Assembly: GCA_041485125.1 (NCBI GenBank)
Contig: JBGPIT010000006.1
Location: 1-40,295 of the forward strand
Reading direction: 5' to 3'
DNA length: 40,295 bases
DNA from: JBGPIT01 sp041485125
Lineage (GTDB): Bacteria > Desulfobacterota > Binatia > UTPRO1
Of this stretch, positions 26,430 to 37,867 are shown piece by piece. The notes beneath the pieces are model-generated. The model did not search any database and was not told the origin of the DNA. It saw only the letters and a program-made list of their open reading frames with translations. The translations under genes and the position numbers were made by a program. Numbering within the stretch: position 1 is the first letter of the stretch; every line of letters begins with the position of its first letter.

Positions 26430-26665
26430 CGCGTGCTCCCCCTGCTCCTTCGACGACAGCTCATTCGTCTAGATATCCCGATCGTCCACGCCGCTCGCAA
26501 GCGGCGCGACGGCCCGTCCGCCGTCGCCGCACCCGCGCGCGCCGCCAGCGAGAGCATTGAGTGGTCGGGTCGAGCGGCCCCGTCCTTCCCGCACACCGCC
26601 CCGACCTCTCCGCTCGAGATCGGGCTCCCACGCTCGTCCGTCCGTTCCAACCGCGACCCGATCAC
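26430..26665. other. 236-nt non-coding gap between murG and murC
   Basis: Nothing here looks coding on either strand. It holds most of the long inverted repeat described next and, towards murC, an isolated AT-richer TCTAGATAT. The same 9-mer also occurs before ftsZ at about 21761, which may be chance. No good -35/-10 pair was found for murC. Confidence 0.5.
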
Positions 26666-26672
26666 TCAATGC
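26554..26672. repeat. 119-bp segment bounded by 19-bp inverted repeats
   Basis: The arms 26554-26572 and 26654-26672 are complementary at 18 of 19 positions (GCATTGAGTGG and onward), with 81 nt between them. The right arm includes the murG stop codon and its last two codons. The layout resembles a miniature inverted-repeat element or a long-range RNA stem. No target-site duplication is obvious and no second copy was seen in the window. Confidence 0.6.
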
Positions 26673-27754
26673 CCTCGCTCGCGCACGAGCGCGAGCGTCG
26701 TCTCCAGAACCCGTGCCGCCGCGTCCGGTTTCGCGAAGCCCCGCACCGCCGCCGCCATGCGGTCGAGCGCGCCCGGCGTCGTCAGAAGCTGCCGCACCTC
26801 CGCCGCGAGACGCGCGCCGCTCGCCTCCGCGTCGAGAACCATGCGCGCGGCGCCGGCACGCACCAGACTCTCGGCGTTGGCGCGCTGGTGGTCGTCGGCG
26901 GCGAAGGGATACGGCACCAGGATCGCCGGCTTGCCGAGTGCCGCGATCTCCGCAACCGTGGTCGCGCCGGCGCGGCAGATGACGAGGTCGGCGGCATCGT
27001 AGGCCGCACGCATGTCGGTGATGAAGGCGCGCACGTCGGCGTCGGCGCCGAGCGCGGCGTAGTCCGCTCGCACGGCGGCCTCCATGTCGCCGCCGGTCTG
27101 GTGAATGATCCGGAGCTGCGGCAGGTCGGCGAGCGCGGCCCGCATCGCCGGCGCCGCCTGGTTCAGGCGACGCGCCCCGCCGCTGCCGCCGAAGACGAGG
27201 ATCGTCAGCCCCGCGCGCGGCGCCCGCGCCGCCGCGGACGGCGCATCGTAGTGCCAGCGCACCGGATTGCCGGTCGCGACCGCCTTCCCGGGCGCGAACT
27301 GTCCGACGGTATCGGGAAAGCTCACGCAGATCCGGTCCGCGAACGGCGCCAAGAAACGCGTGGTCATGCCCGGGCGGGCGTTCTGCTCGAGCAGCACGAT
27401 CGGCTTCCGCGCCAAGCGCGCGGCGACGACGGCGGGGGCCGCGGCGTAACCGCCGAGGCCGATCACCGCGTCGGGCGCGAAGCTCTCGACGAGGCGGCGC
27501 GCGCGTAACACACCCGCGCCGAGCGCCCGCAAGGCCGCCGCGCGGCCGCCGATCCCTTGACCGCGGAGCGGAGTGATCGGCAGCGTCTCGAGCGCGAAGC
27601 CGAGCTCCGGCACGACGCGCGCCTCGATGCCGCGCGCGCTGCCGACGAAGAGCACCTCGGCGGGCGGATCGAGCCGGCGCGCCGCTTCCGCAACCGCGAT
27701 GCCCGGAAAGAGGTGCCCGCCCGTCCCACCACCCGCGATCATCAAGCGCACCAC
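26666..27754 (-). CDS. murG: MurG, UDP-GlcNAc:lipid I N-acetylglucosaminyltransferase
   Basis: A 362-residue peripheral inner-membrane glycosyltransferase that turns lipid I into lipid II. IAGGGTGGHLFPGIAVAE is the glycine-rich loop for the lipid substrate. LVFGGSGGARRLNQ is the second glycine loop, and CRAGATTVAE with VPYPFAADDHQRANAE binds UDP-GlcNAc. The GTG at 27754 lies 1 nt after the ftsW stop; a second GTG follows directly. Confidence 0.97.
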   Translation of the reverse strand: MVRLMIAGGGTGGHLFPGIAVAEAARRLDPPAEVLFVGSARGIEARVVPELGFALETLPITPLRGQGIGGRAAALRALGAGVLRARRLVESFAPDAVIGLGGYAAAPAVVAARLARKPIVLLEQNARPGMTTRFLAPFADRICVSFPDTVGQFAPGKAVATGNPVRWHYDAPSAAARAPRAGLTILVFGGSGGARRLNQAAPAMRAALADLPQLRIIHQTGGDMEAAVRADYAALGADADVRAFITDMRAAYDAADLVICRAGATTVAEIAALGKPAILVPYPFAADDHQRANAESLVRAGAARMVLDAEASGARLAAEVRQLLTTPGALDRMAAAVRGFAKPDAAARVLETTLALVRERGH

Positions 27755-27755
27755 C

Positions 27756-28916
27756 TCACCCGGACTCGCGCGAGAGCGCCAGGAGCACGCCGGCGCTCGT
27801 CATCGCACCGAGCATCGCCGAGCCGCCGTAGCTGACGAAGGGCAGCGCCAGGCCCTTGGTCGGCAACAGACCGAGAACGACCGCCATGTTGATACCCGCC
27901 TGCAGCACCAGCAGCACCGTCACGCCGAAGGCGGTGAGCTGCCCGAACGTGGTCGGGTGGCGGAGCGCGACGCGGAACCCGCGCACCGCCAGCAGCGCGA
28001 AGAGCGCGACGATTGCGAGCGCGCCGATCAAGCCGAGCTCCTCGCCGATCACCGAGAAGATGAAGTCGGTGTGCGCCTCGGGCAGGTAGAACATCTTCTG
28101 CTTGCTCTCGCCGAGGCCGGCGCCGAGCACGCCCCCCGACCCGAAGGCGAGAAACGATTGCACCAGCTGGAAGCCGGCGTCGCGCGGGTGCGCCCACGGA
28201 TTGAGGAAAACCATCAGGCGCTCGAGTCGGTACGGGCTGCTCCAGATCGCGTAGGCGGCGAGCGGCAGTGCCGCCAGCGCCGGCAGCAGGAGATGGCTGA
28301 CGCGCACGCCGGCGACGAAGAGCATCGCCACGAGGACCATTGCGAGGAGCGCGCAGCCGCCGAAATCGGGCTCGAGGACGATCAAGCCGGCGCAGGCGCC
28401 GACCACGATCACGTGCGGCAGGATGCCGACGGTGAAGGTCTCGAGGCGCGCCGATTTTCGCACCAGCGAGCGCGCCAGATAGAGCACGACCACGAGCTTC
28501 GCGAGCTCCGAGGGCTGCAGATTCAGGACGCCGAGGCCGATCCAGCGCCGCGCGCCGCCGCGGACGAGGCCGAGGCCGGGCACCAACACCGCGAGCAGCG
28601 CGACCATCGCGATCGCGAGCGCCGGGTACGCGACGCGCTCGAGGCGGCGCGCGTCGAGGCGCGAGGCGACGGCACAGGAGACGCAGCCGAGCACGATCGA
28701 GATCAGGTGCTTCCGCAGCACGTGGTAGGGGTCGCCGAAGCGCTCGGTCGCGAAGAAGTAGCTGGTGTTGAGGACCATGACGACGCTCACGCAGAGGAGC
28801 GCCGCAACCGTGACGATGATCCAGGGATCGGGACCGTGGGCGACCACGGCGGTGCGCGCCGGCGCGCGCGGCGTGTAGCGCCGGCTCGACGTCGGCAGCG
28901 CGGCGGCGCCGATCAC
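27756..28916 (-). CDS. ftsW: septal peptidoglycan glycosyltransferase FtsW
   Basis: A 386-residue SEDS-family polytopic membrane protein that polymerises lipid II at the septum together with FtsI. About ten hydrophobic segments are visible. NLQPSELAKL and FLNPWAHPRDAGFQ are family markers. KGLALPFVSYGGSAM near the C-terminus is the hallmark loop. The GTG at 28916 overlaps the murD stop. A longer upstream frame is Arg-rich and is simply murD read out of frame. Confidence 0.96.
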   Translation of the reverse strand: MIGAAALPTSSRRYTPRAPARTAVVAHGPDPWIIVTVAALLCVSVVMVLNTSYFFATERFGDPYHVLRKHLISIVLGCVSCAVASRLDARRLERVAYPALAIAMVALLAVLVPGLGLVRGGARRWIGLGVLNLQPSELAKLVVVLYLARSLVRKSARLETFTVGILPHVIVVGACAGLIVLEPDFGGCALLAMVLVAMLFVAGVRVSHLLLPALAALPLAAYAIWSSPYRLERLMVFLNPWAHPRDAGFQLVQSFLAFGSGGVLGAGLGESKQKMFYLPEAHTDFIFSVIGEELGLIGALAIVALFALLAVRGFRVALRHPTTFGQLTAFGVTVLLVLQAGINMAVVLGLLPTKGLALPFVSYGGSAMLGAMTSAGVLLALSRESG

Positions 28917-30349
28917 GGCAGCGCCTCGACCAGCGCCTTGAAGCGGCGGCCGCGGTCGGCGTAGTCGCGGAACATGTCGAAGCTCGCGCACGCGGGCGAG
29001 AGCAGGACCGTGTCGCCCGGCCGCGCCACCGTCGCGGCGCGCGCCACCGCGGTCTCGAGCGAGTCGACGACCTCGACCGCGGTCTCGTCCGCGAGCGTCC
29101 GCGCCAGCATCGCCTTGGCGGCGCCGAAGACGAGGGCGTGGCGCACCGCGCGCGCGACCGGCGCGCGCAGCACCCCGTAGTCGCCGCCCTTCTCGATGCC
29201 GCCCGCGAGCAGGATGACGTCGCCGCTGTGGCCTTCGAGCGACTTGATCACCGCGCCCGGGTTGGTGCCCTTCGAGTCGTTCACCCAACGTACGCCGCCG
29301 CGCTCACGCACCAGCTCGAGGCGGTGCTCGAGGCCGCGGAACGACTCGAGGGTGCGCCGCACGACCGGCGCCGCGACGCCGAACGTCCGCGCCGCGACGA
29401 TCGCCGCCATCATGTTCTCGCGGTTGTGCGCGCCGGCAAGGCTCACGCGCTGGAGCGGGTAGACCTCGTCGTCGCGGTCGTCGAGCCGAAGACGGATCGC
29501 GGCGGCATCGGCGCGGATCGCAACGCCTTCGCCCTCGCCAAACCAGATTCGGCGCGCCGCAAGACTACCAGCGTGGCGCCGCAGCCACGGATCACCGCCA
29601 TTCAGGATCGCGACGTCGCCGGGACCCTGGCGCGCGAAGAGCCGCAGCTTGGTTTCGCCGTACGCGTCGAGGTCCGCGTAGCGATCGAGATGATCGTCGG
29701 TGAGATTCAGGAAGATGCCGATGCGCGGGTGGAAACGATCGACCCACTCGAGCTGGAAGCTCGACACCTCGACGACGCCGGCGGAGTAGGTGGCGGGTGT
29801 CGCCTGTCCAGCCTCGTCGACCGCCACCGCGCTGATGAGTGGAGTACCGAGGTTGCCGCCGACGAACGGCCGCTCGCCGCCTTCCCGCAGCATCTCACCG
29901 ACCAAGGTCGTCGTCGTGCTCTTGCCGTTCGTGCCGGTGATCGCGATGAGTGGGATGGTCAGGGCGCGCGCCGCGAGCTCGATCTCGCTCACGATCGCGA
30001 TGCGTCGCTCCGCCGCGATCGCGAGCAGCGCCAGATCGACGGGCACGCCCGGGCTCGGCACGACCAGCGACACCCCGCCGAGGAGACCCTCGGCGAAGGC
30101 GCGCGCCGCCGGGCTCGCCGTCGTCGCGGGCGCGGCAGCCGCATCGTCACCACAGAAGGTCTCGACTGCCGGCGGAAGCTCCGCGATCGCGTCGCCGAGC
30201 TCGGCCGCGGGGCGCCGCTCGGCGATCCGCACCGTCGCGCCGCACGCGGCGAGATAGCGGGCGACGGCGCGGCCGGTCCGCCCGAGCCCGATCACCAGCA
30301 CGGTCGCGCCGCGATACGGATGAGATGAGAGGTGCGGCGCGACCATCAC
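28913..30349 (-). CDS. murD: UDP-N-acetylmuramoyl-L-alanine-D-glutamate ligase
   Basis: A 478-residue Mur ligase that adds D-Glu to UDP-MurNAc-L-Ala. VLVIGLGRTGRAVARYL opens the UDP-binding domain, AITGTNGKSTTTTLV is the P-loop, and EVSSFQLEW a MurD marker. HNRENMMAAI and VNDSKGTNPGA in the C-terminal domain are typical. It could start at GTG 30349 or the adjacent ATG 30346; no clear ribosome site precedes either. It begins 3 nt after the mraY stop. Confidence 0.96.
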   Translation of the reverse strand: MMVAPHLSSHPYRGATVLVIGLGRTGRAVARYLAACGATVRIAERRPAAELGDAIAELPPAVETFCGDDAAAAPATTASPAARAFAEGLLGGVSLVVPSPGVPVDLALLAIAAERRIAIVSEIELAARALTIPLIAITGTNGKSTTTTLVGEMLREGGERPFVGGNLGTPLISAVAVDEAGQATPATYSAGVVEVSSFQLEWVDRFHPRIGIFLNLTDDHLDRYADLDAYGETKLRLFARQGPGDVAILNGGDPWLRRHAGSLAARRIWFGEGEGVAIRADAAAIRLRLDDRDDEVYPLQRVSLAGAHNRENMMAAIVAARTFGVAAPVVRRTLESFRGLEHRLELVRERGGVRWVNDSKGTNPGAVIKSLEGHSGDVILLAGGIEKGGDYGVLRAPVARAVRHALVFGAAKAMLARTLADETAVEVVDSLETAVARAATVARPGDTVLLSPACASFDMFRDYADRGRRFKALVEALP

Positions 30350-30352
30350 GGG

Positions 30353-31432
30353 CTACCGGAGCTTCAACGTGCTGAGCGCGATCAGCGCGCAAATGACCGA
30401 GATGATCCAGAACCGGACGATGATCTGCGGCTCGGGCCAGCCGAGGAGCTCGTAGTGATGGTGGATCGGCGCCATCCGGAAGATGCGCTTGCCGCCGGTC
30501 CAGCGGAAATAGGCGACCTGCGTGATCACCGAGAGCGCCTCGACGACGAAGATCGCGCCCACCAGCGCGAGAACCAGCTCGTGGTGAGTGATGAGCGCGA
30601 CCATCGCGAGCGCCGCGCCGAGCGGCAGCGAGCCGACGTCGCCCATGAACATCTGCGCCGGATAGGCGTTGAACCAGAGGAAGCCGAGGCCCGCCGCCGC
30701 GAGCGCGCCGCAGAAGACCGCGAGCTCGCCGGCTCCCGCCACGTAGGGGATCTGCAGATACTCGGCGAGGCGCGCGTGGCCGGTGACGTAGGCGAAGACG
30801 GTGTAGGTCGCGGCCGCGATCATGACCGGGCCGATCGCGAGACCGTCGAGGCCGTCGGTCAGGTTGACGGCGTTCGACGCGCCGACGATTACCAGCACCG
30901 CGAACGGCAGCCACAAGAGGCCGAGATTCGCGTGGGCGTTCTTGAAGAACGGCATCCCGATCGTCGGCTGGAACTGCGGCACCAGGAAAAGCAGCGCCGC
31001 CGCGACTCCGGCCACGGCGCACTGGGCAAGAAACTTGTCGCGCGCCCGCAAGCCGGCCGAGTTGCCGTGGCGGAACTTGCGGTAATCGTCGACGAAGCCG
31101 ATCGCGCCGAAGCCGACCGTCACCAAGAGCACCAGCCAGATGTAGGGATTCGAGAGATCGGCGAGGAGCAAGGTGGCGAGGATCAGCGAGAACAGGATGA
31201 GCGTGCCGCCCATGGTCGGCGTCCCGGCCTTCACCTGATGGCGCGCCGGTCCGTCCGAGCGGATCACCTGGCCGATGTTGTTCTTGGACAGGCGCCGGAT
31301 CAGCGCCGGGCCGAGGAGGAACGAGATCGTCAGCGCCATCAGCGCCGCCACCAGCGTCCGGAAGGTGATGTACCGGAAGACGTTGAACGCGTTGTAGCTC
31401 GAGCGCAGCGAGTAGAGGACCTGGTAGAGCAT
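30353..31432 (-). CDS. mraY: phospho-N-acetylmuramoyl-pentapeptide-transferase
   Basis: A 359-residue polytopic inner-membrane enzyme that moves phospho-MurNAc-pentapeptide to undecaprenyl phosphate, making lipid I. GTPTMGG, GFVDDYRKF with the paired catalytic Asp, NLTDGLDGLAIG, and the APIHHHYELLG segment at the cytoplasmic face are all intact. The ATG at 31432 is 1 nt after the murF stop. The upstream frame is out-of-frame murF. Confidence 0.97.
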   Translation of the reverse strand: MLYQVLYSLRSSYNAFNVFRYITFRTLVAALMALTISFLLGPALIRRLSKNNIGQVIRSDGPARHQVKAGTPTMGGTLILFSLILATLLLADLSNPYIWLVLLVTVGFGAIGFVDDYRKFRHGNSAGLRARDKFLAQCAVAGVAAALLFLVPQFQPTIGMPFFKNAHANLGLLWLPFAVLVIVGASNAVNLTDGLDGLAIGPVMIAAATYTVFAYVTGHARLAEYLQIPYVAGAGELAVFCGALAAAGLGFLWFNAYPAQMFMGDVGSLPLGAALAMVALITHHELVLALVGAIFVVEALSVITQVAYFRWTGGKRIFRMAPIHHHYELLGWPEPQIIVRFWIISVICALIALSTLKLR

Positions 31433-31433
31433 G

Positions 31434-32827
31434 TCAGTCCGTGACACCGAGCAAGCGCACGACTTCCTCCATCCGCTGACCGCGTGATCCCTTGACCAGC
31501 ACGCAGTCGCCGACGCGCATCGCGTCCCCGAGCCGCGCCGCGATCGCCTGGTGCGAGTCCTCGACGTGGACGGCGGCCGCCGGCATCGCCTCGCGGGCGC
31601 CCGCGGCGGTGTCGCCCGCGAAGTCGCCGCAGACGTAGAGCGCGTCGATGCCGAGCTCGCCGGCGAGGCGACCGACCTCACGGTGCAGCGCGGCGCTGGC
31701 GGCGCCGAGCTCGAGCATGTCGCCGAGGACGGCGATCCGCCGCGCCGCCGCCGCGTCGCGCAGGCTCCGCAGCCCAGCCGCCACCGAGGCCGGATTGGCG
31801 TTGTAGCTGTCGTTCACGATCGTGACTCCGTTCGGAAGCGTGATGCGCCGCATGCGGTTGCCGATCGGCGCGACGACCTCGAGCCCGCGGCGGACCGCGT
31901 CGAGGTCGACGCCCAGCGCATGGGCGGCCGCGGCGGCGGCGAGCGCGTTCACGACGTTGTGCCGGCCGGGAATCGCCAGGCGCACGCGCGTGCCTCGCCC
32001 TTCGACACGAAGCTCGAAAGCGGCCGCCCCCGCCGCGTCGCACTCGACGTGCGCCGCGTCGACCTCGGTGCCGGCGCCGAAGCGAACGACCGGGCCCGGA
32101 AAGCGCGCGGCGAGCGCCGCGACACGGGCATCGTCGGCGTTCGCGATCGCGACCCCGTCGGGCCGCATGTGCTCGTAGAGCTCGCCTTTCGCGCGCGCCA
32201 CGCCGTCGAGCGTGCCGAGGCCCTCGAGATGAGCCGCGGCGACGTTGGTGATCACGCCGACGTCGGGATCGGCGATCTCGGTGAGGCGCGCGATCTCCCC
32301 CGGCGCGTTCATGCCCATCTCGATCACCGCGTAGCGCTCGGCGCCCGAGAGGCGCAGCAAGGTGAGCGGCACGCCGATCAGGTTGTTGAGGTTGCCCTGC
32401 GTCTTCAACACGTCCGCCGGCGCGCTCGCGGCCTCGAGGATCGCGGCGAGCATCTCCTTGGTCGTCGTCTTGCCGTTCGAGCCGGTGATGGCGACCACGC
32501 GCAGGGCGCGGCGGTGGCGCAGCGACGCGGCGATATCCTGTAACCCGCGCAGCGTGTCGGGCACGGCGAGGACGGCGACGTCGCGTGCGACCGTCACGTC
32601 GCGATCGACGAGCACGCCGCGCGCCCCCGCGGCGGCGGCATCGGCGACGAACGCGTGCCCATCGTGGTGCTCGCCACGGAGCGCCACGAAGAGCGCGCCG
32701 GTGGGAAGCTCGCGCGAGTTGGTGGCGATCGCCGTGAACGCATCGGCGGCACCGCGCTGCCGGACCTGGGCACCGGTCGCGGCGACGATCTCGTCGATCG
32801 TCCAGCCGGACGGCGACCTGCTCTCAC

Positions 32828-32831
<4 letters not shown>
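31434..32831 (-). CDS. murF: UDP-N-acetylmuramoyl-tripeptide-D-alanyl-D-alanine ligase
   Basis: A 465-residue Mur ligase that adds the D-Ala-D-Ala dipeptide to the UDP-MurNAc tripeptide. VVAITGSNGKTTTKEM is the P-loop, TQGNLNNLIGVPLTLL and IEMGMNAPGEI are MurF markers, and NDSYNANPASV lies in the C-terminal domain. It overlaps murE by 4 nt (ATGA). It implies a D-Ala-D-Ala ligase somewhere, though none lies in the cluster. Confidence 0.97.
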
Positions 32832-34342
<1,511 letters not shown>

Positions 34343-34368
34343 GAACGTCGGGGTCCGCGCGACCGCCC

Positions 34369-36294
34369 TCACAGACTGTCGCCCGCGGCGGCGAGTCGGA
34401 GCTTCAGGGTCTTTCCGGGTGCAGCCGCCGCGCCGGGCGCCGGGGTCTGCTCGATTACATAGCCGTTGCCGTCCACCTGCACGATCCATCCCAGGTCCCG
34501 CGCCCGTGCCAGTGCGGTGTGCATGCTGAGTCCGAGGAAGGACGGCACGCCGACCCGCGTGACCGTCTCGGGCACGGCCGGCACCGGCGGCGACGCCTCG
34601 AGCGCCGCCTCCAACACGCCGGCGGGCTGATCGGCGCTCACGCCGAGGCGCTCCATCGCCGCCGCCGCGATGACCTGGAAGATCGGTGCCGCGACGATGC
34701 CACCGTACGTGGACGTGCGCGGCTCGTCGACGAGGGCGAGGACCACCGCCCGCGGCGCCTCGGCGGGCAAGAAGCCGACGAACGAGGCGATGCGACCGTG
34801 CGCAGAGTAGTGGCCGGTGCCGACGTCGATCTTCTGCGCGGTGCCGGTCTTACCGGCGACGCGGAAGCCGGCGACTTGCGCCTTGGTGCCCGTGCCGCCC
34901 TCCTCGAGCACGCGCTCGAGCATCGTCGTCACCGCGGCCGCCGTCTGCGGTCGCATCACCCGGCGGACGACTTGCGGCCGATGCTCCCACACCGGCACGC
35001 CGTCGGATGCCACCGCACGGAGTCCGACGTAGGGCTGCACGAGAAGACCGCCGTTGGCGATCGCCGCGTATGCGCGTGCCAGCTGGAGGGGCGTCACCGC
35101 CACGCCCTGGCCGAAGCTCGTCGTCACCAGCGTGATGCGCGACCAGTCGCCGAGCGGCCGGAGCAAGCCGCCGACCTCACCCGGCAGGTCGACGCCGGTC
35201 GGCTCGCCGATGCCGAAGTCGCTGAGAAAGCTCCGCAAGCGCTCGCGCCCGACACGCTCGCCGATCTTCGCCGCGCCGATGTTGCTCGACACTTGCAGGA
35301 TCTCGGCGACCGAGAGCCAGCCGTGCGGGTGGTGATCGTGGATCGTCCACTTGCCGACGGGAAAGCGGCCGTTCTCGCAGAAGATCTTCTCGTCGCTCCG
35401 CACCAGTCCGTGCTCGACGGCGGCGGCGACGAGCAGCGTCTTGAAGGTCGAGCCGGGCTCGTAGAAGTCGGTGACGACGCGGTTCCGCCGCCGCGACGCG
35501 ACCGCGCTGCCGCGGTCGTTCGGATCGAAACCGGGCCAGTTCGCGAGCGCCAGGATCTCGCCGGTCCACGGGTCGAGGACGAGCGCGAGACCGGAGCGCG
35601 CTCCCGCCGCTTGCACGCCGTCCTCGAGCGCGCGCTCGACGACGTCCTGCAGGCCGATGTCGATGGTGAGCTGGACGGTCGCGCCCTGGCGCGCCTCGGT
35701 GTCGACGCCGTCGCTCAAGATCTCGCGCCCGCGCGCGTCGCGCTCGACCTCGAGCGTCCGCGGCGCGGCGCGCAGATCATGCTCGTAGTAGCGCTCGATG
35801 CCTTCGAGGCCCTGGAGATCGACGCCGGCGAAGCCGAGGACGTGGGCGGCCGCGCGGCCGTGCGGATAGTAGCGCCGCGCCTCGGTGACCTCGCCGACGC
35901 CGTCGCGATCGAGGGCGCGGACGACGTCGCGCTCACGGGCGCTCACCGCGCGCTTCACCCAGACGAAAGACGCGTCGCGGCCGAGTCGCGACGCGACGGT
36001 CTGCACGGGCATCGCCAGCGCCGCAGCGAGATCGCGGCTCACCCGCGCCCGATCGGTGATGCGCGCGGGCCGGACGAAGATCGACGAGCGGTCGACGCTC
36101 GAGGCCAGCGTGTCGCCGTGGCGGTCGAGGATCGGGCCGCGCTGCGCCGCGATCTGGATCGACTCGCGGTGCTGGCGACGGGCGAGCCGGGTCAGGTCCG
36201 GGCTGTCCGCCATCGTCAGCTGGACGATGCGGAGCGCCACCATGACGAGCAGGACGCTGATCCCACCCGCGATCGCGATGATGCGGAACTTCAC
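34369..36294 (-). CDS. ftsI: septal transpeptidase FtsI (class B penicillin-binding protein) with PASTA domain
   Basis: A 641-residue protein with an N-terminal transmembrane helix (about residues 5-27) and a dimerisation domain starting RGPILDRHGDTLA. The transpeptidase domain has active-site Ser282 in GSTFK (STFK, Lys285), SSN at 336-338 and KTG at 482-484. One PASTA domain follows (about 583-634, PSFLGLSMHTALARA onward), as in many deltaproteobacterial and Gram-positive homologues. It cross-links septal peptidoglycan with FtsW. The GTG at 36294 overlaps the ftsL stop by 4 nt. Confidence 0.96.
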   Translation of the reverse strand: MKFRIIAIAGGISVLLVMVALRIVQLTMADSPDLTRLARRQHRESIQIAAQRGPILDRHGDTLASSVDRSSIFVRPARITDRARVSRDLAAALAMPVQTVASRLGRDASFVWVKRAVSARERDVVRALDRDGVGEVTEARRYYPHGRAAAHVLGFAGVDLQGLEGIERYYEHDLRAAPRTLEVERDARGREILSDGVDTEARQGATVQLTIDIGLQDVVERALEDGVQAAGARSGLALVLDPWTGEILALANWPGFDPNDRGSAVASRRRNRVVTDFYEPGSTFKTLLVAAAVEHGLVRSDEKIFCENGRFPVGKWTIHDHHPHGWLSVAEILQVSSNIGAAKIGERVGRERLRSFLSDFGIGEPTGVDLPGEVGGLLRPLGDWSRITLVTTSFGQGVAVTPLQLARAYAAIANGGLLVQPYVGLRAVASDGVPVWEHRPQVVRRVMRPQTAAAVTTMLERVLEEGGTGTKAQVAGFRVAGKTGTAQKIDVGTGHYSAHGRIASFVGFLPAEAPRAVVLALVDEPRTSTYGGIVAAPIFQVIAAAAMERLGVSADQPAGVLEAALEASPPVPAVPETVTRVGVPSFLGLSMHTALARARDLGWIVQVDGNGYVIEQTPAPGAAAAPGKTLKLRLAAAGDSL

Positions 36295-36860
36295 GGCGCG
36301 GTGATGATCTGCCCGGGAGCGGGTGGTCCCATGCCGAGGCGCTCACGCGCGACCTGTTCGAGGCGCCGCGGCGAGCTGAGGGTCGCGATCTCGAGCTCGA
36401 GCTCGCGCTGCTCCTGCTCGAGCCCCTGCTCGAGCTGGCGGCCGCTCGAGAGCTGGTAGCCCACGCCGACGACCTGGAGACGGATCCACACCAGCAGCGC
36501 GGCCATGACGAGCACGACCGTGCCGGCAGCCGCGATCGCTTTGAAGGACGGCCGCGCGGTTTCCCGTGTCCGCGCACGCAGGCCGGCGATGGCACCGCGC
36601 CGGCGGCGCGGCGAGAGGTCGGCGTGCCGCGGCGAGCGCGCGAGGTCGCGGTGGCTGTCCGTGAAGCCGCGCTCGAGGGCGACGGAAGCGCGCACCGAGG
36701 CGCGCGTCTTCACCGGCGGCTCGGCCGGCGCCGGCGCGTGATCCTGGCGCGCGAGCCGGGCGGCCGAGCGCAGGCGCCGGAACGGAATCACGGTCGGCGC
36801 CGCGGGCACGCCGGCCCGCACGCGCTCGTAGAGACGGACGGCCGCCGCGGCCGGACTCAC
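36291..36860 (-). CDS. ftsL: cell division protein FtsL
   Basis: A 189-residue bitopic protein. A transmembrane helix at about 119-140 (AAAGTVVLVMAALLVWIRL) is followed by a short leucine-rich coiled coil (LEQGLEQEQRELELEIATL) and an RLGMGPPAPGQII tail. Topology, size of the periplasmic part and place between rsmH and ftsI identify it. The cytoplasmic tail of about 118 residues is Arg/Ala-rich and far longer than the roughly 35 residues in E. coli. The GTG at 36860 overlaps the rsmH stop (GTGA). Confidence 0.88.
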   Translation of the reverse strand: MSPAAAAVRLYERVRAGVPAAPTVIPFRRLRSAARLARQDHAPAPAEPPVKTRASVRASVALERGFTDSHRDLARSPRHADLSPRRRRGAIAGLRARTRETARPSFKAIAAAGTVVLVMAALLVWIRLQVVGVGYQLSSGRQLEQGLEQEQRELELEIATLSSPRRLEQVARERLGMGPPAPGQIITAP

Positions 36861-37843
36861 GGCAACACCTCGGCGGCGCGCAGGCGGGCGCTCCGCGCGC
36901 GGCGGTTCTCGAGCACCTCGTCGGCGCTCGGCGTGACGACCTTGCGGGTGAGCAGGGTAACCCGGGCCCGCGCCTCGCAGGTGCATTGCGGCGCTTCGGG
37001 CGGACAGGTGCAGCGGCCGGTCCAACTCCGCATCGCCTGCTTCACGGCGCGATCCTCGAGCGAGTGATACGCGATCACGACCAGACGGCCGGCGGGCGCG
37101 AGCCAGTCGAGCGCGTGCGCGAGAAAGCGCTCGAGGTGCGTGATCTCCTCGTTCACCGCGATGCGCAGCGCCTGAAAGATCCGGGTCGCGGGGTGGAGCG
37201 TGCCGCGCCGAGGCACCGCGCGCGCGACGATGTCGGCAAGGGTCGCGGTATCGGTGATCGGCTCCGTGTCACGGTGTTGGACGATCGCGCGCGCGATCCG
37301 CCGCGCCGCCGGCTCCTCGCCGTAGCGGCGGAAGAGCTCGGTCAGCTCGCGCTCGCTCGCGGTCGCCACGATCCCCGCGGCCGACTGCTCGCCGGTCGGG
37401 GTCATGCGCATGTCGAGAGGCCCCGCGGCGCGGAAGCTGAAGCCGCGCCCCGGATCGTCGAGCTGCCGTGAGGAGACGCCGAGATCGAGAACGATGCCGT
37501 CGGTGCGCTCCCATCCGCGCGCGGCGAGCGCCGCGCCGAGATCGCTGTAGTTGCCGAGGTGTGTGTGTAGACGCGGACCGAACGACGCCAACCGGCGAGC
37601 GGTCGCGGCAATGCTCAGGGGATCGCGATCGAGACCGAGCACCTCGATCGACGGATGGCACGCCAAGATGCGCTCGGTGTGCCCTCCGTCGCCGAGTGTC
37701 CCGTCGACGTAACGGCCACCCGGCCGTGGCCGAAGATGGTGCAAGACCTCTTCGACCATGACCGGTTTGTGTCGCCGTCCGCTCTCTCCCCCACCATCCG
37801 CACCGCCACACCCTGGAGAGAGTCGGAGTTGGTACGCCGACAT
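36857..37843 (-). CDS. rsmH: 16S rRNA (cytosine(1402)-N4)-methyltransferase
   Basis: A 328-residue SAM-dependent enzyme (formerly MraW) that methylates N4 of C1402 in the 16S rRNA P-site. HKPVMVEEVLHHL, then VDGTLGDGGHTE for SAM, DLGVSSRQLDDPGRGFSF, and the late VIAYHSLEDRAVK are diagnostic. A CTCPPEAPQCTC segment may bind a metal. The ATG at 37843 gives about 27 residues before the conserved start; its ribosome site is weak. The upstream gap has a strong hairpin. Confidence 0.96.
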   Translation of the reverse strand: MSAYQLRLSPGCGGADGGGESGRRHKPVMVEEVLHHLRPRPGGRYVDGTLGDGGHTERILACHPSIEVLGLDRDPLSIAATARRLASFGPRLHTHLGNYSDLGAALAARGWERTDGIVLDLGVSSRQLDDPGRGFSFRAAGPLDMRMTPTGEQSAAGIVATASERELTELFRRYGEEPAARRIARAIVQHRDTEPITDTATLADIVARAVPRRGTLHPATRIFQALRIAVNEEITHLERFLAHALDWLAPAGRLVVIAYHSLEDRAVKQAMRSWTGRCTCPPEAPQCTCEARARVTLLTRKVVTPSADEVLENRRARSARLRAAEVLP

Positions 37844-37867
37844 GTCAGCTTCGCTTTCAAAATTGTG

